From Halothermothrix orenii H 168 (GTDB lineage Bacteria; Bacillota; Halanaerobiia; Halanaerobiales; Halothermotrichaceae), in contig NC_011899.1 of the NCBI RefSeq assembly GCF_000020485.1, positions 283,501 to 347,500 of the forward strand: a stretch of DNA of 64,000 nt, given 5' to 3'. Below, in pieces: positions 36,292-48,703 of the stretch. Position 1 is the first letter of the stretch; each line of letters begins with the position of its first letter. Position numbers and translations under genes: made by a program. A model generated the notes under the pieces. It was not told the origin of the DNA. It ran no database searches and saw only the letters and a list, made by a program, of their open reading frames with translations.

Positions 36292-36648
36292 ATGGCTTTA
36301 TATGATCTGGCTCATCAACTCGCAAGAGAAATAAAGAATTCAGATGAATATACCCGCTATAAAGAACTTAAGGATAAAATAATGTCAAATGAAGCTACCA
36401 AAAGTATGTTGCTTGATTTTCAAAAACAACAAATTAATATCCAGTCCAAACAAATTAATGGACAGACAATTACTGATGAAGAGAAGGAGAAATTTGAAAA
36501 CATAAAAGAGCTTATTAATTTGAATTCTGATATTAAAGAATACCTGGATGCAGAATACAGGATGGGTGTCTTATTCAATGATATTCAAAAAATACTCTTT
36601 GGGGGACTTGAGATCGGTATTACCGAAAATGAAAAAAGCACCCGGTAA
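36292..36648 (+). CDS. YlbF/YmcA family regulator-type protein
   Basis: Protein of 118 residues, all-helical and highly charged (DLAHQLAREIKNSDEYTRYKEL...), matching the YlbF/YmcA family (COG3679). In Bacillus these proteins form a complex with YaaT that affects RNase Y and development (competence, biofilm, sporulation). This copy keeps the family length and the central segment LLDFQKQQINIQSKQ. The gene's last codons and its stop lie within the terminator hairpin that follows. Confidence 0.8.
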   Translation: MALYDLAHQLAREIKNSDEYTRYKELKDKIMSNEATKSMLLDFQKQQINIQSKQINGQTITDEEKEKFENIKELINLNSDIKEYLDAEYRMGVLFNDIQKILFGGLEIGITENEKSTR

Positions 36649-36665
36649 AAGTGGGTGCTTTAAAT
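36635..36665. terminator. Bidirectional terminator overlapping the end of ylbF
   Basis: AAAGCACCC (36635-36643) pairs with GGGTGCTTT (36653-36661); the ylbF stop codon is in the loop. T runs on both strands allow use by the convergent NifU-domain gene. Confidence 0.82.
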
Positions 36666-36708
36666 TTCATTTCCTTTTTTATAGTTATGTCTCTTAAAAC
36701 CGGTCTTG

Positions 36709-36933
36709 TTATACGGGTTTTACTTCCTTTACTCCAGGAACTTTTTCCTTTAAGACCCTTTCAATTCCGTTTTTGATAGTCATGGTTGACATCGGACACC
36801 CCTGACAGGCACCCAGTAATTTAACTTTTACTATACCTTTTTCATCATCAACGTCAACCAGTTTTACGTCTCCACCATCGGCCTGAAGGCTTGGTCTAAT
36901 TTTATCAATGATTTTGGCAACCTCTTCTTTCAT
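36709..36933 (-). CDS. NifU C-terminal domain protein (Fe-S scaffold/carrier)
   Basis: Protein of 74 residues, almost exactly one NifU C-terminal domain: [22 protein letters not shown] and the cysteine pair in [12 protein letters not shown]. Such Nfu-type proteins hold a transient 4Fe-4S cluster and deliver it to apoproteins, fitting an organism rich in Fe-S enzymes. Ribosome binding site on the minus strand is gggaggtg. Single gene, convergent with ylbF. Confidence 0.92.
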   Translation of the reverse strand: MKEEVAKIIDKIRPSLQADGGDVKLVDVDDEKGIVKVKLLGACQGCPMSTMTIKNGIERVLKEKVPGVKEVKPV

Positions 36934-37062
36934 CGGTACACCTCCCTATTGAATTTTTCCTGTTAATATTATACCATTATTACTGGTAAGTTTATGTTAT
37001 CCTGGACACAAAAATATCCAGTGATTATTATACTATAAATCTAAGTTTATTTAAACTAATTT

Positions 37063-37548
37063 TTAATTATTTTCCCCATTTTTAGTAGAAACCTTAATAT
37101 AAAGGGTCAGTTCTTCAGAAATAACCAGGTATATTAACTCCAGTCTATAGACTTCATCTTCAATTACTAAATAACGATCATTAATTAGGTCCCTGATAAG
37201 GAGTGCGTCTATATCCTTTATTTCTTTTCCAGGTAGGCCTGATAAAAGTTTTTTTATTTTCTGGATTATATCCTGCTGGGTATGCTTGTTTAACTCACTC
37301 CTTAATTTTATCTGGACATTGTTTATATAGTGTCGTCTCGAAATTTTTAAATTTTCTTTAAGCTGGTCTATCTGTTCCTGCTGTTCTTCATTTTTTATTT
37401 TTAATTCCCGGTTAGTTAGAATTAAATTATCGATTCTCCGACTTAAATATATATTTAGCAGAGTAGCTCCTACAATTGTTCCTAAAATAAAAACTGCTAA
37501 AATAAAGATTAATTCACCTTTTGTAAACGAAAAAATAGGATAGAACAA
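37063..37548 (-). CDS. Membrane-anchored coiled-coil protein, probable sporulation protein YtrI
   Basis: Protein of 161 residues: one N-terminal membrane helix (LIFILAVFILGTIVGATLLNIYL), a coiled coil (about 40-75, RELKIKNEEQQEQIDQLKEN), then a small mixed domain. Sequence alone would not identify it, but it directly follows a YtrH gene and the pair faces dnaE, exactly where ytrI lies in Bacillus. YtrI and YtrH are mother-cell sporulation membrane proteins needed for efficient spore formation. The assignment is from context. Confidence 0.6.
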   Translation of the reverse strand: MFYPIFSFTKGELIFILAVFILGTIVGATLLNIYLSRRIDNLILTNRELKIKNEEQQEQIDQLKENLKISRRHYINNVQIKLRSELNKHTQQDIIQKIKKLLSGLPGKEIKDIDALLIRDLINDRYLVIEDEVYRLELIYLVISEELTLYIKVSTKNGENN

Positions 37549-37551
37549 ATT

Positions 37552-37863
37552 TTACTTACCCCCGCAGAAGACAATAACTAGCCAGTAACCGAGCTGGGCT
37601 CCCATAAAGGCGCTGAGCAGGATAAAAAATTGTTGCACAATTATGGATAAATCCCCCTGGGTAAAGACACCTTCCAGCATTCTGAGGTTGGTGAAGGTCC
37701 CCCCGATAGCACTGATAATTGCATATAATTTAAGGTCATCGGCTATATCAGTTAAGGTTTTAAGAGGTGGCTGGTTAATTAAAACCCCACCGATGCTACC
37801 AATAAAGGAACCACCCAGGACAACTCCCAGGGCAATAAAAAAGACAGGGACAACCCGGTTCAT
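37552..37863 (-). CDS. ytrH: Sporulation membrane protein YtrH
   Basis: Protein of 103 residues with three hydrophobic segments (VPVFFIALGVVLGGSFIGSI, the GTFTNLRMLEGVF-flanked middle part, and FFILLSAFMGAQLGYWLVIV). The motif DDLKLYAIISAIGGTF and the NLR-LE segment fit the YtrH family. Ribosome binding site aggtgat on the minus strand. It is 3 bases upstream of the ytrI-like gene and divergent from dnaE, as in Bacillus, which supports the call. The role is in the mother cell during sporulation (family knowledge). Confidence 0.82.
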   Translation of the reverse strand: MNRVVPVFFIALGVVLGGSFIGSIGGVLINQPPLKTLTDIADDLKLYAIISAIGGTFTNLRMLEGVFTQGDLSIIVQQFFILLSAFMGAQLGYWLVIVFCGGK

Positions 37864-37904
37864 ATAATCACCTCAATAAATTATAATTTAAAGGAAGGGT
37901 AATT

Positions 37905-40900
37905 ATGACTGCAAATTTTGTCCACCTTCATGTCCATACTGAATATAGCCTCCTCGATGGCGCCATAAGGTTAAAAGACCTGGTCAAAAAGACAAAAGAA
38001 TATGATATGCCCGGTGTAGCTATTACTGACCATGGTGTCCTCTATGGGGCTATTGATTTTTATAAACTGGCCAGGCAATATGGTATTAAACCGATTATCG
38101 GATGTGAAGTCTATCTTACCCCTTCTTCATTCCGGAAAAAAGATACCCGTGAAAGATACCACCTGCTTCTCATTGCTCAAAACCGGGAGGGTTATCACAA
38201 TTTAACAAAAATCGTTTCCCGCTCCTGGCTTGAGGGGTTTTACTATAAACCCCGGGTTGATAAAGATTTGTTATACCAGCACCGTAAGGGTTTGATATGT
38301 CTGTCTTCCTGCCTGCAGGGGGAAATTCCCCAGTTAATTTTAAAGGACAGGCTTCAGGAGGCAGAACAGGCCATCAAAGAATATGAAGCTATTTTTGGCA
38401 GGGAAAGTTTTTATCTGGAGTTACAGGATCATAACCTGGGTGATGAAAAACTGGTTAATTCCAGGTTGATTGAGCTTTCAAACAAACTGGGAACCCCACT
38501 GGTGGTTACCAATGATTCTCATTATCTCAATAGAGAAGATGCCTCCCTCCATGATGTCTTACTGGCAATGCAGACCGGAAAGACTATTAATGATGAAAAC
38601 CGTCTTTCTTTTACAGGAGAAGAATTTTACTTCAAGTCTCCGGATGAGATGAAATCCCTTTTCCCGGACATAGAGGATACCTATTTAAATACTGTAAAAA
38701 TTGCCGAGATGACGGATATTGATTTTGATTTTAACACCTTTTATATCCCTGACTTTCCTGATGCTAAAGGGGATAAAACCCCTGTAGAGATACTAAGGGA
38801 TAAATGCCAACAGGGTTTGAAAGAAAAGGGTTTAGAGGATAATAAAGAAGCAAGAGAACGGCTCCAGTATGAGCTGGAGATCATAGAAGAGATGGGCTAT
38901 GTATCTTATTTTCTAATAGTCTGGGATTTTGTCAATTTTGCCCGCCAGAAAGGGATAAGGGTAGGACCAGGTCGGGGTTCTGCAGCCGGTAGCCTGGTAT
39001 CCTACCTGTTGGGGATAACCAAAATAAACCCCCTGAAATATGGTTTGATTTTTGAGAGGTTTTTGAATCCGGAAAGGGTAACAATGCCCGATATTGATAT
39101 AGATTTTGATGAACGCCGTGATGAAATAATTGAATATGTCAAACAGCGCTATGGTCGGGAAAAAGTAGCCCAGATTGGCACATTTGGAACAATGGCAGCC
39201 CGGGCTGCTATCAGGGATGTCGGTCGGGTTCTTGATATTCCTTTAAGGAAAGTTGACCGGATTGCAAAAATGGTTCCGGGCCGGGTTACTATAAAAGAAG
39301 CCCTTAAAATGAATGATAATCTAAATAAATTATATCAGCAGGATAGTGAAGTAAAACGACTTCTGGACTATGCGTGTCGTGTTGAGGGAATGCCCCGTCA
39401 TATTTCTACCCATGCCGCCGGGGTTATCATTGGTCCCGGGGATTTAAGTAATATTATTCCTCTCCAGACCCAGGATGAGAACATTATTACCCAGTTTCAT
39501 ATGGAGAATCTTGAGGAACTCGGGTTATTAAAGATGGATTTTCTGGGATTGAGAAACCTGACTATCATTAATAAGACCCTGAATTTAATTTCAAAAAGAT
39601 ATGGCCGGGAAATAGATGTAGATAATATCCCTCTCAATGATGATCGCGTTTATAAAATGCTACAGGAGGGTAAAACCCCGGGTGTATTTCAGATGGAGTC
39701 AAGGTTATTTCAGGACCTTAACCGTCGTTTAAAGCCAGAAAAATTTTCGGATTTGATAGCCCTCCTGGCCCTGGGGCGCCCCGGACCCCTGGGCAGCAAT
39801 CTGGTGGAACAGTATATAAAAAGCAGGCACGGTGAAATTGAACCTTCATATTTACACCCTGAACTGGAACCTATTCTTGAAGAAACCTTTGGTTTAATTT
39901 TATACCAGGAACAGGTCATGGAGATAGCCAGCAAACTGGCCGGTTATACCATGGGTGAGGCTGATTTATTACGCAGGGGGATGGGAAAAAAGAAAAAAGA
40001 GTTAATTAGTAAGGAACGGGAACGCTTTGTTGAAGGAGCGGTTAAGAACGGTATTGAAAAGGAAGTAGCCCATAAAATCTTTGATCAGATGGAGTATTTT
40101 GCCGGTTATGGCTTTAATAAATCCCATAGTACTGCCTATGCCATGCTGGCCTATCAGACGGCATATCTAAAGGCAAATTACCCGTCTGAATTCATGGCAG
40201 CTCTCCTGTCAACGGTTATGAATAACCTGGATAAGGTTGGTCAGTATATCAGGGAATGCCAGGAGATGGGGTTAAGGGTACTTCCTCCTGATGTGAACAG
40301 GAGTGGTTTTGAGTTTGAAACAACCCCTGATGGGGATATAAGTTTTGGCTTGAAGGCAATCAAGAATGTCGGTATTAAAGCTATTGAGGCTATTATTGAG
40401 GAACGGAACCGGAACGGAAATTATAGTTCCCTGGAAGATTTTATAGAAAGGGTAGATACAGGCAGGGTAAATCTGCAGGTTATCGAATCTCTTATAAAGG
40501 CAGGTGTTTTTGATAGCTTTAATACTTACCGTTCTCAGATGCTTATAAAATATGAAGAAATTTATGAAAAACTGGGTAGCAGGTCCCGTAACCGGGCCCA
40601 GGGTCAGACATCATTTTTTGACCTTTTTTCTGAAGATGAAAAGTTCTATAATCAGTCTATTGAATATCCAGAAATTGAAGAATTACCCCTTGAAGAAAGG
40701 CTTAATCAGGAAAAAGAGTATCTGGGTATTTACCTTTCCGCTCATCCCCTCGATCCTTTTAAGGATAAGATAGATCATTTTATTTCGACAACCAGTCAGG
40801 ATATAAAAGATTATGAAGGGGATAAGGTGACAATCGGTGGTGTTGTGGTTGATTTTAAGGAGCATATTACCAGGACAAATAAGAAAATGGCCTTCTTGAC

Positions 40901-41273
40901 TTTGGAGGATTGGTTGGGTAATATTAAGGTAGTCGTTTTCCCCGATCTTTATAATCAGCTGGATATTAATCTGGAAAAAGGTTTAAAACTTCTGATTACC
41001 GGTAGGGTAGATGATGGTAGTGTTATTTCTAATAAAATAATATCCCTTGAGCAGGATTTTATTGAAATAGATGTAACTTCTCTGGATAGTGATAAACTTA
41101 AGGAATTAAAAAATCTTTGTCAACAATACAGAGGGGACTGTCCCCTGTTCATAAATGTTGGGGATACCTGCTTGTTGAGCGGGATAAATTACTGGGTATC
41201 TGACGGGGGAGCCTTCTTACAGAAGGCAAAAAAACTTGTTGGGATAAATAATGTAAAGATATGGTCATCATAA
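37905..41273 (+). CDS. dnaE: DNA polymerase III alpha subunit
   Basis: Replicative polymerase of 1122 residues, DnaE type. N-terminal PHP domain (FVHLHVHTEYSLLDGAI), catalytic palm motifs including GPGRGSAAGSLVSY and the aspartates in TMPDIDIDFDE, the fingers/tau-binding region with HAAGVIIG, and a C-terminal helix-hairpin-helix plus OB fold (about 960-1050, KVTIGGVVVDFKEH). PolC, if present, is elsewhere. Ribosome binding site aaaggaaggg. Followed 33 bases later by aspA without a terminator. Confidence 0.97.
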   Translation: MTANFVHLHVHTEYSLLDGAIRLKDLVKKTKEYDMPGVAITDHGVLYGAIDFYKLARQYGIKPIIGCEVYLTPSSFRKKDTRERYHLLLIAQNREGYHNLTKIVSRSWLEGFYYKPRVDKDLLYQHRKGLICLSSCLQGEIPQLILKDRLQEAEQAIKEYEAIFGRESFYLELQDHNLGDEKLVNSRLIELSNKLGTPLVVTNDSHYLNREDASLHDVLLAMQTGKTINDENRLSFTGEEFYFKSPDEMKSLFPDIEDTYLNTVKIAEMTDIDFDFNTFYIPDFPDAKGDKTPVEILRDKCQQGLKEKGLEDNKEARERLQYELEIIEEMGYVSYFLIVWDFVNFARQKGIRVGPGRGSAAGSLVSYLLGITKINPLKYGLIFERFLNPERVTMPDIDIDFDERRDEIIEYVKQRYGREKVAQIGTFGTMAARAAIRDVGRVLDIPLRKVDRIAKMVPGRVTIKEALKMNDNLNKLYQQDSEVKRLLDYACRVEGMPRHISTHAAGVIIGPGDLSNIIPLQTQDENIITQFHMENLEELGLLKMDFLGLRNLTIINKTLNLISKRYGREIDVDNIPLNDDRVYKMLQEGKTPGVFQMESRLFQDLNRRLKPEKFSDLIALLALGRPGPLGSNLVEQYIKSRHGEIEPSYLHPELEPILEETFGLILYQEQVMEIASKLAGYTMGEADLLRRGMGKKKKELISKERERFVEGAVKNGIEKEVAHKIFDQMEYFAGYGFNKSHSTAYAMLAYQTAYLKANYPSEFMAALLSTVMNNLDKVGQYIRECQEMGLRVLPPDVNRSGFEFETTPDGDISFGLKAIKNVGIKAIEAIIEERNRNGNYSSLEDFIERVDTGRVNLQVIESLIKAGVFDSFNTYRSQMLIKYEEIYEKLGSRSRNRAQGQTSFFDLFSEDEKFYNQSIEYPEIEELPLEERLNQEKEYLGIYLSAHPLDPFKDKIDHFISTTSQDIKDYEGDKVTIGGVVVDFKEHITRTNKKMAFLTLEDWLGNIKVVVFPDLYNQLDINLEKGLKLLITGRVDDGSVISNKIISLEQDFIEIDVTSLDSDKLKELKNLCQQYRGDCPLFINVGDTCLLSGINYWVSDGGAFLQKAKKLVGINNVKIWSS

Positions 41274-41306
41274 ATTAATTAAAACAGGCAGGGGGAGAAT
41301 ATAATT

Positions 41307-42722
41307 ATGTTAACCAGAAAAGAAAGGGATCCACTAGGTGAAAAGGAAGTACCCAGGGATGCATATTACGGAATTCAGACCCTGAGGGCAGCTGAAAATT
41401 TTCAAATTACCAATTTGAGGATTCACCCGGAATTAATAAAATCTCTTGCCTATGTAAAAAAGGCAGCAGCTTCTGTAAATATTGAAATAGGTATGTTGAA
41501 TGAGAAGATAGGTAAGGCTATTATTCAGGCTACAGATGAAGTAATTAATGGCTCCCTTAATGAAGAGTTTATAGTTGATGCCCTCCAGGGCGGGGCCGGC
41601 ACTTCTATAAATATGAATATGAATGAGGTGCTCGCCAACCGGGCTATAGAAATTTTAGGTGGAGAAAAAGGTGATTATAGTCTGGTTCACCCCAACAACC
41701 ATGTAAATATGGGGCAATCTACCAATGATGTTTATCCTACTGCAATAAGGATTACCGCAATAAAGCTTTTGAGAAGGGCACTTGAAGAATTATCATCAAT
41801 GTATGGGGCCCTTACCAGAAAATCGGGGGAATTTGACCATATTATTAAAATGGGGCGGACTCAGTTACAGGATGCAGTCCCCATCAGGCTGGGTCAGGAA
41901 TTTGGGGCCTATGCCAGTGCCATTAAAAGGGATATAAGGAGGATTAAAGAAACAGTAGCTGATCTAAAGGTGGTAAATCTGGGGGCCACTGCCATCGGTA
42001 CTGGTTTGAATGCCGATCATGAATATGTTAACAATGTAACCAGACGTTTAAATGAGTTAACCGGGCTTGATTTAACCCAGGCAGATGACCTTATCGATGC
42101 TACCCAGAATGCAGATGCCCTGGTTGAAGTTTCCTCAGCTCTTAAGACCTGTGCAGTTAATCTTTCCAAGATAGCCAGTGACTTACGTTTATTATCTTCA
42201 GGGCCCCGGGCCGGATTGAACGAAATAAACCTGCCGGCTGTACCGCCCGGGTCTTCAATTATGCCGGGGAAGGTAAACCCTGTTATTCCGGAAGTTGTAA
42301 ATCAAATTGCCTATCAGATAATCGGTAATGATACCACTATAACTATGGCTGCAGAGTCAGGTCAGCTGGAGTTAAATGTTATGATCCCGGTTTTAACATT
42401 TAACCTTTTCCAATCAATAGAGATATTGAAAAATGGAGTAAAAACCTTTACTGAAAAAGCCATTGAGGGAATTACTGTTAATGAAGAAAGGTGTAAAGAA
42501 CTTGTGGATAAGAGTGTCAGTATCATTACTGCAATTAATCCCCATGTTGGTTATGAAGTTGCATCCCGGATTGCTAAAAAGGCTTTAAAAACCGGGAAGT
42601 CGGTTAAAGAATTAATCCTGGAAGAAGGGGTGCTTAATGAAGAAGAACTTAAATTGATATTAAACCCCTATGAGATGACAGAACCCGGTATTGCCGGCAA
42701 GGAGTTACTTGAAGGGCATTAA
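41307..42722 (+). CDS. aspA: Aspartate ammonia-lyase
   Basis: Reversibly splits aspartate to fumarate and ammonia. The fumarase/aspartase signature reads GSSIMPGKVNPVIPEVVNQ; the PVIPEV variant marks aspartase, since fumarases have PTQCEA. N-terminal EVPRDAYYGIQTLRA and HPNNHVNMGQSTNDVYPTA are also diagnostic. The 471-residue length is normal. Aspartase would feed aspartate/fumarate metabolism and could recycle the fumarate released by ArgH. Lies between dnaE and the small export protein gene, a local insertion relative to the Bacillus gene order. Confidence 0.92.
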   Translation: MLTRKERDPLGEKEVPRDAYYGIQTLRAAENFQITNLRIHPELIKSLAYVKKAAASVNIEIGMLNEKIGKAIIQATDEVINGSLNEEFIVDALQGGAGTSINMNMNEVLANRAIEILGGEKGDYSLVHPNNHVNMGQSTNDVYPTAIRITAIKLLRRALEELSSMYGALTRKSGEFDHIIKMGRTQLQDAVPIRLGQEFGAYASAIKRDIRRIKETVADLKVVNLGATAIGTGLNADHEYVNNVTRRLNELTGLDLTQADDLIDATQNADALVEVSSALKTCAVNLSKIASDLRLLSSGPRAGLNEINLPAVPPGSSIMPGKVNPVIPEVVNQIAYQIIGNDTTITMAAESGQLELNVMIPVLTFNLFQSIEILKNGVKTFTEKAIEGITVNEERCKELVDKSVSIITAINPHVGYEVASRIAKKALKTGKSVKELILEEGVLNEEELKLILNPYEMTEPGIAGKELLEGH

Positions 42723-42753
42723 TTTACTGGTAAAAAACTGGAGGTTATAGGTT

Positions 42754-43230
42754 ATGAATGAGGTATTTTTATGGCTTGATAAATATTTATCCCGGGAACT
42801 TGCTGTATTAATTACAGCCTGTCTCCCTTTTATCGAACTCAGGGGCGCTATCCCCCTGGCCATATCCCTTGGTTTTTCTCCCATTAAAGCCTTCTGGCTT
42901 GGGATTATAGGTAATGCTATTCCGGTAATCCCCCTGTTGGTTTTACTGGAACCTGTCAGAAAGTGGTTGCGGAGAAGGTTCAGGTTTATGAATAAATTTT
43001 TTTCCTGGCTGGATGAACGAACATTAAAAAAGAGTGATAAGGTAGATAAGTATGGTGCTTTGGGCCTTATCTTGTTTACAGCTGTACCCTTGCCAACAAC
43101 AGGGGCCTGGACTGCCAGTCTGGCAGCAATATTATTTAAAATTAAATTCCGTTACGCTTTTCCTGCCATTATGGTTGGCATACTTCTGGCCGGATGTGTT
43201 GTTACCTTAATGAGTTCTGTATTTTTATAG
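42754..43230 (+). CDS. COG2426 small multidrug-export-type membrane protein
   Basis: Protein of 158 residues with four or five membrane segments; the first half has LPFIELRGAIPLAISLGF and the second GLILFTAVPLPTTGAWTASLAA, the two short proline-rich motifs of the COG2426 family. The database name 'small multidrug export protein' rests on little evidence, so the substrate is unknown. Ribosome binding site tggaggt. It follows aspA by 31 bases and ends before two small hairpins that close the dnaE-aspA transcript. Confidence 0.8.
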   Translation: MNEVFLWLDKYLSRELAVLITACLPFIELRGAIPLAISLGFSPIKAFWLGIIGNAIPVIPLLVLLEPVRKWLRRRFRFMNKFFSWLDERTLKKSDKVDKYGALGLILFTAVPLPTTGAWTASLAAILFKIKFRYAFPAIMVGILLAGCVVTLMSSVFL

Positions 43231-43248
43231 GGATTAAAAGAAGACAAA

Positions 43249-43291
43249 TGGCTAATCAGCCACAACTCCTTCAATGCTACTACTGAAGGAG
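43249..43291 (+). terminator. Two adjacent stem-loops before mtrB, probable terminator
   Basis: TGGCT-AATC-AGCCA (43249-43262) and CTCCTTCA (43266-43273) with TGAAGGAG (43284-43291), followed by a moderately T-rich stretch. They sit between the end of the upstream unit and the mtrB promoter. Confidence 0.5.
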
Positions 43292-43298
43292 ATTATTC

Positions 43299-43327
43299 TT
43301 GACATTGAAAAAAAAAAGTTGTATGAT
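43299..43327 (+). promoter_or_regulatory. Consensus promoter of mtrB
   Basis: A perfect -35 TTGACA (43299-43304), a 17-base spacer rich in A, and TATGAT (43322-43327). The leader is very short, with transcription expected to begin about 19 bases before the mtrB ATG. Confidence 0.8.
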
Positions 43328-43352
43328 AAACTAGAATAAGGAGGGTACAGCT

Positions 43353-43571
43353 ATGGATGTTAACGCTGATTTTGTTGTCGTTAAAGCATTAGAAGATGGT
43401 GTAACCATTATTGGCTTAACCAGAGGTAAGGAGACTAAATTTGCCCATACTGAAAAATTAGATAAAGGTGAGGTGCTTGTAGCTCAATTTACTGAACATA
43501 CATCAGCGATTAAAATTAGAGGTAAAGCTGAACTTTTGACAAAACACGGGAAATTTACTTCTGGAAATTAA
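43353..43571 (+). CDS. mtrB: Tryptophan RNA-binding attenuation protein (TRAP)
   Basis: Protein of 72 residues that matches Bacillus TRAP closely. TRAP forms an 11-subunit ring that, when loaded with tryptophan, wraps RNA containing repeated GAG/UAG triplets and blocks trp gene expression. All key positions are kept, in local numbering: tryptophan-binding Thr23, Gly25 and Thr28, and RNA-binding Lys35, Lys54 and Arg56. It has its own consensus promoter and terminator, with no trp genes and no folE (mtrA) beside it. Targets must lie outside the window; I saw no series of about 11 triplets here. Confidence 0.94.
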   Translation: MDVNADFVVVKALEDGVTIIGLTRGKETKFAHTEKLDKGEVLVAQFTEHTSAIKIRGKAELLTKHGKFTSGN

Positions 43572-43586
43572 TATAACACTGAAAAT

Positions 43587-43617
43587 ATACCAGGCTCCTA
43601 GAAGGGCTGGTTTTTCT
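43587..43617 (+). terminator. Intrinsic terminator of mtrB
   Basis: ACCAG (43589-43593) pairs with CTGGT (43607-43611) with an inner TCCT/AGGG stem, followed by a T run. Confidence 0.78.
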
Positions 43618-43680
43618 TTATTATTAAATTTGTTTAGAAAATGGTCAATACAGTATAATATACTTGAGAGGAGTAGGACT

Positions 43681-43857
43681 ATGTGGCAGGTGGTACACAT
43701 TGCAACTACTGAAGGAGAAGCTAAAGAAATAAAAGATAAACTTACGGCAGAAGGTTTTCTGGTAAAGCTGGAGAGTATGTCAGAGGGAGGATTTCAGATT
43801 AAGGTACCTGAAGTTGAGGCTGAAGATGTTCATCAGTTCCTGAATGATGCTCTGTAG
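43681..43857 (+). CDS. Small DUF2007-like protein
   Basis: Protein of 58 residues starting MWQVVHIATTEGEAKEIKDK, with an alpha-beta pattern (strand, helix, strand, strand, helix) like the small DUF2007 'signal transducing' proteins that occur beside many housekeeping genes. The frame is open further upstream, but ATG 43681 is preceded by gagaggag and gives the compact domain. A -10 TATAAT (43654-43659) with TTGTTT (43630-43635) could be its promoter. Function unknown. It precedes accD by 67 bases. Confidence 0.7.
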   Translation: MWQVVHIATTEGEAKEIKDKLTAEGFLVKLESMSEGGFQIKVPEVEAEDVHQFLNDAL

Positions 43858-43865
43858 TAAAAACG

Positions 43866-46805
<2,940 letters not shown>

Positions 46806-46948
46806 TAATGGTTAATAAGTGTTTGTTTTTGAAAAACTAATATGTACTAACTGCCCTTTTTACCAGGTTTCCTACATAATTGTGTTATAACCTGAATACC
46901 CGGATAATGTTAGATTACAATATATTCAATTTATGGAGGTAATAAGGT

Positions 46949-48703
46949 ATGAGGAAAACAAAGATTGTGTGTACGATTGGACCTGTTAGTGAAAGCAAAG
47001 AAATGCTGAAAAAACTTGCAGAAGCTGGTATGAATGTAGCCAGGCTTAACTTCTCCCATGGTGACCATGAAGAACATGGAAATCGAATTGATACCATCCG
47101 TAAAGTAGAGGCTGAACTTGGTAAACCAATTGGAATTATGCTGGATACAAAAGGTCCAGAAATCCGTACTGGTATGTTAAAGGATGATAAGGTTGAATTA
47201 AAAAAGGGAGAAGAGATTATTCTGACTACAGAAGACATAGAAGGCGATGAGAACAGGGTTTCTGTAAGTTATAAAGGCCTTCCTGATGATCTCCATGAAG
47301 GGGCTACTGTTTTAATTGATGATGGATTGATTGGTTTAGAGGTATTGGAGATTAAGGGTACCGAAATAAGATGTAAAATTGTAAATGGTGGTCTCCTTGG
47401 CTCCAGAAAAGGGGTAAATCTTCCTGGAATATCTGTAAATTTACCGGCCCTGACCGAAAAAGATGAAAGTGATATTAGATTTGGAGTAAGAAAAGGTATT
47501 CATTTTATTGCAGCCTCTTTTGTTAGAAAGGCCCAGGATGTTATCGAAATTCGTAAAATACTGGAAGAAGAAGGAAAAGAAGATATACTTATTATTGCCA
47601 AGATAGAAAACCAGGAAGGTGTCGATAATATTGATGAAATAATTGATGTGGCTGATGGAATTATGGTTGCCAGGGGTGACCTGGGGGTTGAGATTCCTGC
47701 AGAACAGGTACCTGTAATCCAGAAGTCTATCATCAAAAAGTGTAATGAAAAGGCAAAACCGGTTATTACTGCAACTCAAATGTTGGATTCAATGATAAGA
47801 AATCCGAGACCAACAAGGGCCGAAGCTTCCGATGTGGCCAATGCTATTTTTGACGGCACTGATGCTACTATGCTTTCTGGAGAATCAGCTGCCGGTGATT
47901 ATCCGGTAGAAGCAGTAAAGACTATGGCACGTATAGCCGAAGAGACAGAAAAATCCCTTTATTACCGGGATGTAATAAGCAATAGAAGGACCTATAGACC
48001 TCAGACTGTGACCGATGCTATCAGTTTTGCTTCTTGTGAAACTGCAACTGATTTAGGAGCCCAGGCCATTATTACATCTACCGAGTCTGGTTTAACAGCC
48101 AGGATGGTGTCAAGATACAGGCCATTGGTACCTATTGTTGCTGTTACCCCTGATGAGAGGGTTCAACATGCCTTAACTGTCAGCTGGGGTGTTTATCCAT
48201 TAACAGTTAAGAAGAGTAACTCTACTGATGAAATGATGGATGTTTCTATAAAGACAGCCCAGGAGAACAGATTAATTAAAAGTGGTGATTTAGTTGTAAT
48301 TACAGCCGGTGCCCCAGTAGGTATACCGGGAACTACTAATCTTATTAAAGTTGATGTCGTTGGTGAACCACTGGTTGAAGGTCAGGGTGTTGGCAAAGGA
48401 ATTGTAACCGGTCAGGTTAAAATTGCTCATACTGCTAAAGAAGCTGTTGAAAAAATTGAAGAAGGGGATATACTGGTAACCGGTATTACCGATAAGGAAT
48501 ATTTACCTGCTATGAAAAAAGCAGGGGCTATAATAGCTGAACAGGGGGGTCTAACATCACATCCCGCTATTGTGGGGTTAGAACTGGGTATTCCCGTAAT
48601 AGTAAAGGCTGAAAAGGCTACTGAAAATCTTGTAGAAGGAGAAATTATAACTATCGATGGAGTACGGGGCCTGGTTTACCCTGGAACTGTTCATCTAAAA
48701 TAG
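46949..48703 (+). CDS. pyk: Pyruvate kinase with C-terminal PEP-utiliser domain
   Basis: Makes pyruvate and ATP from PEP and ADP. Core (about 1-470): KIVCTIGP, NFSHGDHEEH, MLDTKGPEIRTG, the active-site lysine region IIAKIENQEGVDNIDEI, MVARGDLGVEIP and ATQMLDSMI. The last 110 residues are an extra domain like the phosphohistidine domain of PEP synthase (GGLTSHPAIVGLELGIPVIV), as in several Bacillus and Geobacillus enzymes. Its histidine is kept, but whether it is phosphorylated is unknown. Ribosome binding site tggaggt; no terminator seen after pfkA, so cotranscription is likely. Confidence 0.96.
   Translation: MRKTKIVCTIGPVSESKEMLKKLAEAGMNVARLNFSHGDHEEHGNRIDTIRKVEAELGKPIGIMLDTKGPEIRTGMLKDDKVELKKGEEIILTTEDIEGDENRVSVSYKGLPDDLHEGATVLIDDGLIGLEVLEIKGTEIRCKIVNGGLLGSRKGVNLPGISVNLPALTEKDESDIRFGVRKGIHFIAASFVRKAQDVIEIRKILEEEGKEDILIIAKIENQEGVDNIDEIIDVADGIMVARGDLGVEIPAEQVPVIQKSIIKKCNEKAKPVITATQMLDSMIRNPRPTRAEASDVANAIFDGTDATMLSGESAAGDYPVEAVKTMARIAEETEKSLYYRDVISNRRTYRPQTVTDAISFASCETATDLGAQAIITSTESGLTARMVSRYRPLVPIVAVTPDERVQHALTVSWGVYPLTVKKSNSTDEMMDVSIKTAQENRLIKSGDLVVITAGAPVGIPGTTNLIKVDVVGEPLVEGQGVGKGIVTGQVKIAHTAKEAVEKIEEGDILVTGITDKEYLPAMKKAGAIIAEQGGLTSHPAIVGLELGIPVIVKAEKATENLVEGEIITIDGVRGLVYPGTVHLK

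Noticed and set aside
37643-37867. 74-codon plus-strand frame opposite ytrH
   Set aside because: Shadow of ytrH; no ribosome binding site and composition mirrors the hydrophobic minus-strand protein.
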